This document shows positions 5,530-8,562 of a stretch of DNA of 8,562 bases, piece after piece. Source of the DNA: Sphingobacterium sp. (lineage in GTDB: Bacteria; Bacteroidota; Bacteroidia; SpSt-205); the NCBI GenBank assembly GCA_028276345.1, contig JAPYWM010000046.1, positions 1 to 8,562 of the forward strand. Direction: 5' to 3'. How positions within the stretch are numbered: the stretch's first letter is position 1; the number at the start of each line of letters is the position of its first letter. Made by a program: the position numbers and the translations under genes. A model generated the notes under the pieces. That model had not been told where the DNA came from. It saw nothing but the letters and a program-made list of their open reading frames with translations, and did not search any database.

Positions 5530-7577
5530 GACTCAGATGCGGGTTGGATTTTCAGGAGTTCGGTGCCGGCGTCTATGGTTTGCCCTTCTGAGACGAAGAC
5601 CGCTTCTACTTGGCCAGCCTCCGCGGCCGTGATGCGGTTCTCCATCTTCATAGATACGAAAATAATCAGCAGCTGGCCAGGAGAGACGATGTCGCCGGGT
5701 TTCACCAGGACTTGGAGGACCTGGCCCGGCATAGGCGCGGTGTAACGCCCCCTTTCCAGGTAAGAACCCTCCGTCTCGGGAAAACGTGGCAGGAGGCGCA
5801 CCTCGCCATAGCCTACTCCCGCCTCATGAACCCAATGCAGATGCGTATCCGCAGACGAAATGGCTATCTGTAAATGCCGACGGCGCTGCTGCCATTCGTA
5901 AGTTATTTCCTGTGGGGTGGCATGGAGGAGCGTCGCTTCCCCTTTTTGGGTAGCCACCTGACACGCGTAGCGTCGGTGCCCCAGGGGCTGGTAAGAGACG
6001 AGCACGGTTTGGTTATCTATTTGCCAGCCGTAGGGGAGGGGTGGGTCGGGAAGGTTTCGCCAGCCCGGCGGAAAGTCCGGCGGGAGCGGCGCCGACGTAG
6101 AGGCCTGCATGAGTCGCCACAAGGTCAGCCCAACCAGCCACGCCGCCTGCGTATCGGGGTCTACACCCGTCCCCAGCTGCTTAGAAAGGTCTTCCCGGCG
6201 GCTCAAAAAGGTCGTATCGTACGTCCCTGCCCGTACGTCTGCATCCCTACACAGAAGCTTCAGAAAAGTGAGGTTGTGGCGCAGGCCTAAGCAGGTGAGG
6301 TGAGATAAGGCGTACGTCATCCGTTGTAAGGCTTCCAGTCGCGTGGGGGCATGGACGATGATTTTAGCGAGGAGCGGGTCGTAAAAAGGGGAGACTTCTG
6401 AGCTGGTTTCTACGCCGCTATCTACACGAAGGTAGGGTAGGTCGGGTACTTGCCAGAGGAGAATCCGTCCTGTGGAAGGCTGAAAGTTTGCGGCGGGGTC
6501 TTCTGCATAGAGGCGCACTTCTATGGCGTGGCCAGCCGGCTGAAGCGTCTCCTGCTGGAAAGGAAGGGCCTCCCCCGCGGCTATGCGCAGCTGCCACTCC
6601 ACCAGGTCTAACCCCAGGATCGCTTCCGTAACCGGATGCTCTACTTGTAAGCGGGTGTTGACTTCCAGAAAGTAAAACTCGCCCGGTCCTACATACAGAA
6701 ACTCCACGGTGCCGGCGTTGTCATACGACAGGAGGCGGCCAATCTGCACAGCGGTGTCGGTGAGGCGTTGGCGGTCTTCGGGAGGGAGGGTTGGGGCTGG
6801 CGATTCCTCGAAGATTTTCTGGTAGCGGCGCTGGAGGGAGCATTCCCGTTCGTAGAGATGCAGGAGGTGGCCATGTTTATCGCCGAGGAGCTGGACTTCT
6901 ATGTGTCGGGCGCGCGGGAAATAACGCTCCAGCAGGAGTTCGCCCGACCCAAAAGCATTGAGGGCTTCTCGCTGCGCGGCTTGAAAAGCTTCAAGAAACT
7001 CGTCGGGCTTGTGTACAATCCGCATGCCTTTACCGCCGCCGCCTGCGGCTGCTTTGAGGAGAATGGGGTAGCCTATCTTTTCGGCGGCTGCCTGGAGGAC
7101 TTGGGGAGAAGCCTCCGGCTCGTAATAGCCGGGAATAGTAGGGATGCCGTTAGCCTGCATGAGGGCACGGGCTTCTGACTTAGAACCCATGCGGGCTATG
7201 GCTTCGGGGTGGGGGCCTACAAAGCGAAGGGGCGGCCGGCCCGATGCTACCCGCTCCGCCGAACGCTGCGCTACCGCCCGAGCAAACGCCGCATTCTCCG
7301 AAAGAAAACCATAACCGGGATGAATCGCATCTGCGCCGGCCCGATCAGCTATCGCCAGGATTTTCTCGGCGTTTAGATAAGTTTCGGCGGGGGGTTGGCC
7401 CGAGAGGGGGTAGGCCTCGTCAGCCTCTTTCACGAAGGGCGCCTCGCGATCCGGGTCGCTGTAAATGGCTACCGTGCTAATGCCCATGCGCCGACAAGTA
7501 CGTTGGATACGCCGGGCTATCTCCCCCCGATTGGCAATCAGGACTTTTTGAATAGGTTCAATGCCGGAAGACGCCAT
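5526..7577 (-). CDS. Acyl-CoA carboxylase alpha subunit: biotin carboxylase plus biotin carrier domain (MCC/GCC type)
   Basis: This subunit carboxylates its own biotin with ATP and bicarbonate, then hands the carboxyl group to the neighbouring carboxyltransferase. The 683 residues match MCC/GCC alpha subunits. The biotin carboxylase domain (about 9-455) has ANRGEIA at 15-21, GYGFLSEN at 88-95, the ATP-binding AAGGGGKGM at 177-185, HIEVQLLGD at 225-233, ERECSLQRR at 243-251, EVNTRLQVEHP at 305-315 and EVRLYAEDP at 353-361. A linker/BT region (about 470-605) precedes the carrier domain (611-677) with APMPG at 614-618 and biotinyl Lys644 in SMKM. Oddities are a roughly 8-10 residue insertion near 104-116 and Ser for Ala in the biotinylation motif. 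It overlaps the carboxyltransferase gene by 20 nt. Substrate could be methylcrotonyl-, geranyl- or another 3-methyl-enoyl-CoA; the beta subunit decides this. Confidence 0.95.
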   Translation of the reverse strand: MASSGIEPIQKVLIANRGEIARRIQRTCRRMGISTVAIYSDPDREAPFVKEADEAYPLSGQPPAETYLNAEKILAIADRAGADAIHPGYGFLSENAAFARAVAQRSAERVASGRPPLRFVGPHPEAIARMGSKSEARALMQANGIPTIPGYYEPEASPQVLQAAAEKIGYPILLKAAAGGGGKGMRIVHKPDEFLEAFQAAQREALNAFGSGELLLERYFPRARHIEVQLLGDKHGHLLHLYERECSLQRRYQKIFEESPAPTLPPEDRQRLTDTAVQIGRLLSYDNAGTVEFLYVGPGEFYFLEVNTRLQVEHPVTEAILGLDLVEWQLRIAAGEALPFQQETLQPAGHAIEVRLYAEDPAANFQPSTGRILLWQVPDLPYLRVDSGVETSSEVSPFYDPLLAKIIVHAPTRLEALQRMTYALSHLTCLGLRHNLTFLKLLCRDADVRAGTYDTTFLSRREDLSKQLGTGVDPDTQAAWLVGLTLWRLMQASTSAPLPPDFPPGWRNLPDPPLPYGWQIDNQTVLVSYQPLGHRRYACQVATQKGEATLLHATPQEITYEWQQRRRHLQIAISSADTHLHWVHEAGVGYGEVRLLPRFPETEGSYLERGRYTAPMPGQVLQVLVKPGDIVSPGQLLIIFVSMKMENRITAAEAGQVEAVFVSEGQTIDAGTELLKIQPASES
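5547..5744 (-). other. Biotinyl (BCCP) domain with variant SMKM motif
   Basis: Residues 612-677 of the alpha subunit form the barrel-sandwich biotin carrier. Lys644 (codon 5648-5646) is the predicted biotin attachment site. The usual AMKM reads SMKM, preceded by Phe-Val instead of the common Glu before the motif. Both flanking methionines are kept, so biotinylation by BirA is still expected. Confidence 0.9.
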
Positions 7578-8562
7578 AGCGCTGAGAAGGTTGAGTCGGG
7601 TGCTGATACACTATGGCCAGGCAAATACCCAGGACTTCGCGAGTTTGTCGGGGGTCAATCACCCCATCGTCCCAGAGCTGGCCCGTGCTGTACCAGGCGG
7701 TGGAGGTTTTCTCGATCTCTTGGATCAGGTGGGCGCGCAAAGCGGCGGCCTGCGCTTCATCCAGGGGCATGCCGGCTTTTTCGGCGGCCTGACGCTGTAC
7801 CATCTCCATCACCCCCGCCAGCTGTTCGGCACCCATCACGGCGATACGGCTATTAGGGTAGGTAAAGAGAAAGCGCGGCCGATAGGCCCGACCGGCCATC
7901 GCGTAGTTGCCCGCCCCATAAGAAGCCCCTACAATCAGCGTCAGGTGCGGCACCTCACTATTCGAAACGGCATTGATGAGCTTGGCACCCTGGCGAATGA
8001 TGCCCTCGGCTTCGTACTGGCTGCCGACGATGAAGCCCGTGATATTCTGGAGGAAGAGGATAGGCACGGCCTGGCGGTTGCACAGCTCAATGAAGTGAGC
8101 GCCCTTACTGGCCGAGTCCGGGAAGAGGACGCCATTATTAGCCAGGATGCCTACGGGATAGCCATAGATTTCGGCCCAGCCTGCGACGAGCGTACTACCC
8201 CAGAGCGGTTTGAATTCCAGGAAGCGGGAGTCGTCCACGATGCGAGCTATCAGCTCCCGAATGTCAAAAGGCTGGCGGGGATCGGGGGGGATGATTTGGA
8301 GGATTTCTTCGGGGGGGTATCGGGGCGGGGGAGCTGCGCGCGGTAAAAAGAGCGGGGTAGGCCGCGGCAGGCGACTGAGAATCTGTCTGGCGCGCAGGAT
8401 AGCTTCGAGTTCATTCTCTGCCAGGAAGTCCGCCAGCCCCGAGCGGGTAGCATGCAAGTCTGCTCCGCCCAAGGTCTCTTCGTCTATGACTTGGCCAGTA
8501 GCCATCTTCACGAGGGGCGGCCCGCCCAAAAAAGCATAAGCCTGTCGCCGCACGAAGATGGT
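7558..8562 (-). CDS. Acyl-CoA carboxylase beta subunit, carboxyltransferase (MCC/GCC type; partial, N-terminus beyond right edge)
   Basis: This subunit transfers CO2 from carboxybiotin to the gamma carbon of an alpha-beta unsaturated 3-methyl-branched acyl-CoA. 334 C-terminal residues are visible; family members have about 535, so some 200 N-terminal residues lie past the edge. The reading frame is open through position 8562 (first visible residues TIFVRRQ), so the GTG at 8553 is an internal valine codon, not a start. Visible MCC-like signatures are FLGGPPLVK at 11-19, LGGADLHATRSG at 31-42, FDIRELIARIVD at 99-110, NNGVLF at 142-147, FLQNITGF at 170-177, the C-domain oxyanion region GASYGAGNYAMAGRAY at 212-227, and DDGVIDP at 298-304. 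These are closer to methylcrotonyl-CoA carboxylase beta than to propionyl-CoA carboxylase. The Gly/Phe position separating geranyl- from methylcrotonyl-CoA carboxylases could not be located and is probably in the missing N-terminal part. A Pro-rich linker (about 66-96) is encoded by G/C-rich runs. Confidence 0.94.
   Translation of the reverse strand, partial: TIFVRRQAYAFLGGPPLVKMATGQVIDEETLGGADLHATRSGLADFLAENELEAILRARQILSRLPRPTPLFLPRAAPPPRYPPEEILQIIPPDPRQPFDIRELIARIVDDSRFLEFKPLWGSTLVAGWAEIYGYPVGILANNGVLFPDSASKGAHFIELCNRQAVPILFLQNITGFIVGSQYEAEGIIRQGAKLINAVSNSEVPHLTLIVGASYGAGNYAMAGRAYRPRFLFTYPNSRIAVMGAEQLAGVMEMVQRQAAEKAGMPLDEAQAAALRAHLIQEIEKTSTAWYSTGQLWDDGVIDPRQTREVLGICLAIVYQHPTQPSQRYGVFRH

Larger units (their letters stand above)
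1..8562 (-). other. Single seven-gene catabolic operon spanning the whole window
   Basis: All seven genes lie on the minus strand with junctions of -20, -4, +11, +4, -4 and -4 nt, from right to left. Such packing strongly implies one polycistronic transcript and balanced expression. The promoter must lie beyond position 8562 and the terminator before position 1. Gene order is carboxyltransferase, biotin carboxylase, enoyl-CoA hydratase, BKACE, SDR, acyl-CoA synthetase, acyl-CoA dehydrogenase. This set covers activation, alpha-beta dehydrogenation, carboxylation and hydration of an acyl-CoA, plus a keto-acid cleavage step. A dedicated 3-hydroxy-3-methylglutaryl-CoA-type lyase, a thiolase and a regulator are not in the window and may lie just outside it. 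Confidence 0.85.

Noticed and set aside
7561..8346. 261-codon open frame on the plus strand opposite the carboxyltransferase gene
   Set aside because: The minus-strand frame has clear MCC beta motifs throughout. The plus-strand translation has no recognisable domain and is a codon-bias shadow.
5526..8562. Propionyl-CoA or acetyl-CoA carboxylase
   Set aside because: The beta-subunit signatures (TIFVRRQ, FLGGPPLVK, LGGADLHATRSG) and hydratase context match the MCC/GCC lineage that carboxylates unsaturated 3-methyl-branched acyl-CoAs.
1..8562. Plain leucine (liu) degradation operon as the whole explanation
   Set aside because: Not excluded, but it does not explain BKACE, the acyl-CoA synthetase, the AtuG/PECR-type SDR or the SCP2-like tail; isovaleryl-CoA from leucine needs no ligase.
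1..8562. Mobile elements, CRISPR, tRNA/rRNA, riboswitches, terminators
   Set aside because: The longest intergenic gap is 11 nt and no repeats, transposase motifs or RNA gene features were seen; everything is accounted for by coding sequence.

Overview
The window is one tightly packed operon read entirely on the minus strand, so transcription runs from the right edge to the left. It holds seven genes, and the two at the edges are cut off. In transcription order they are: (1) acyl-CoA carboxylase carboxyltransferase subunit (MCC/GCC type, N-terminus outside the window); (2) biotin carboxylase/biotin carrier subunit; (3) enoyl-CoA hydratase of the crotonase family; (4) a beta-keto acid cleavage enzyme (BKACE, DUF849, Kce-like); (5) a short-chain dehydrogenase of the peroxisomal-enoyl-CoA-reductase/AtuG type; (6) a fatty acyl-CoA synthetase; (7) an acyl-CoA dehydrogenase with a C-terminal extension that looks like the start of an SCP2 sterol-carrier domain (C-terminus outside the window).

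No gap between genes exceeds 11 nt. Three junctions are ATGA stop/start overlaps and one is a 20-nt overlap. I see no promoter, terminator, RNA gene, mobile element, long repeat or CRISPR array, and there is no non-coding stretch large enough to hold one.

The gene content matches both leucine catabolism (liu: isovaleryl-CoA dehydrogenase, methylcrotonyl-CoA carboxylase, methylglutaconyl-CoA hydratase) and, more closely, acyclic terpene utilisation (atu: citronellyl-CoA dehydrogenase, geranyl-CoA carboxylase, isohexenylglutaconyl-CoA hydratase, SDR, acyl-CoA synthetase). The unusual member is the BKACE. A 3-hydroxy-3-alkylglutaryl-CoA lyase releases a free beta-keto acid plus acetyl-CoA. A BKACE would take that keto acid plus acetyl-CoA to acetoacetate plus a shortened acyl-CoA. 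For leucine this exchange would be pointless, because the keto acid is already acetoacetate; for a longer 3-methyl-branched or isoprenoid chain it is useful. The working hypothesis is therefore a pathway for 3-methyl-branched or isoprenoid acids: activation, dehydrogenation, gamma-carboxylation, hydration, lyase (not seen here), then BKACE. This rests on gene content and motifs only.

The host is a bacterium with moderately high GC. The starts lack clear Shine-Dalgarno sequences, and the acyl-CoA dehydrogenase and synthetase N-termini look like those of Bacteroidota or relatives. That placement is tentative.
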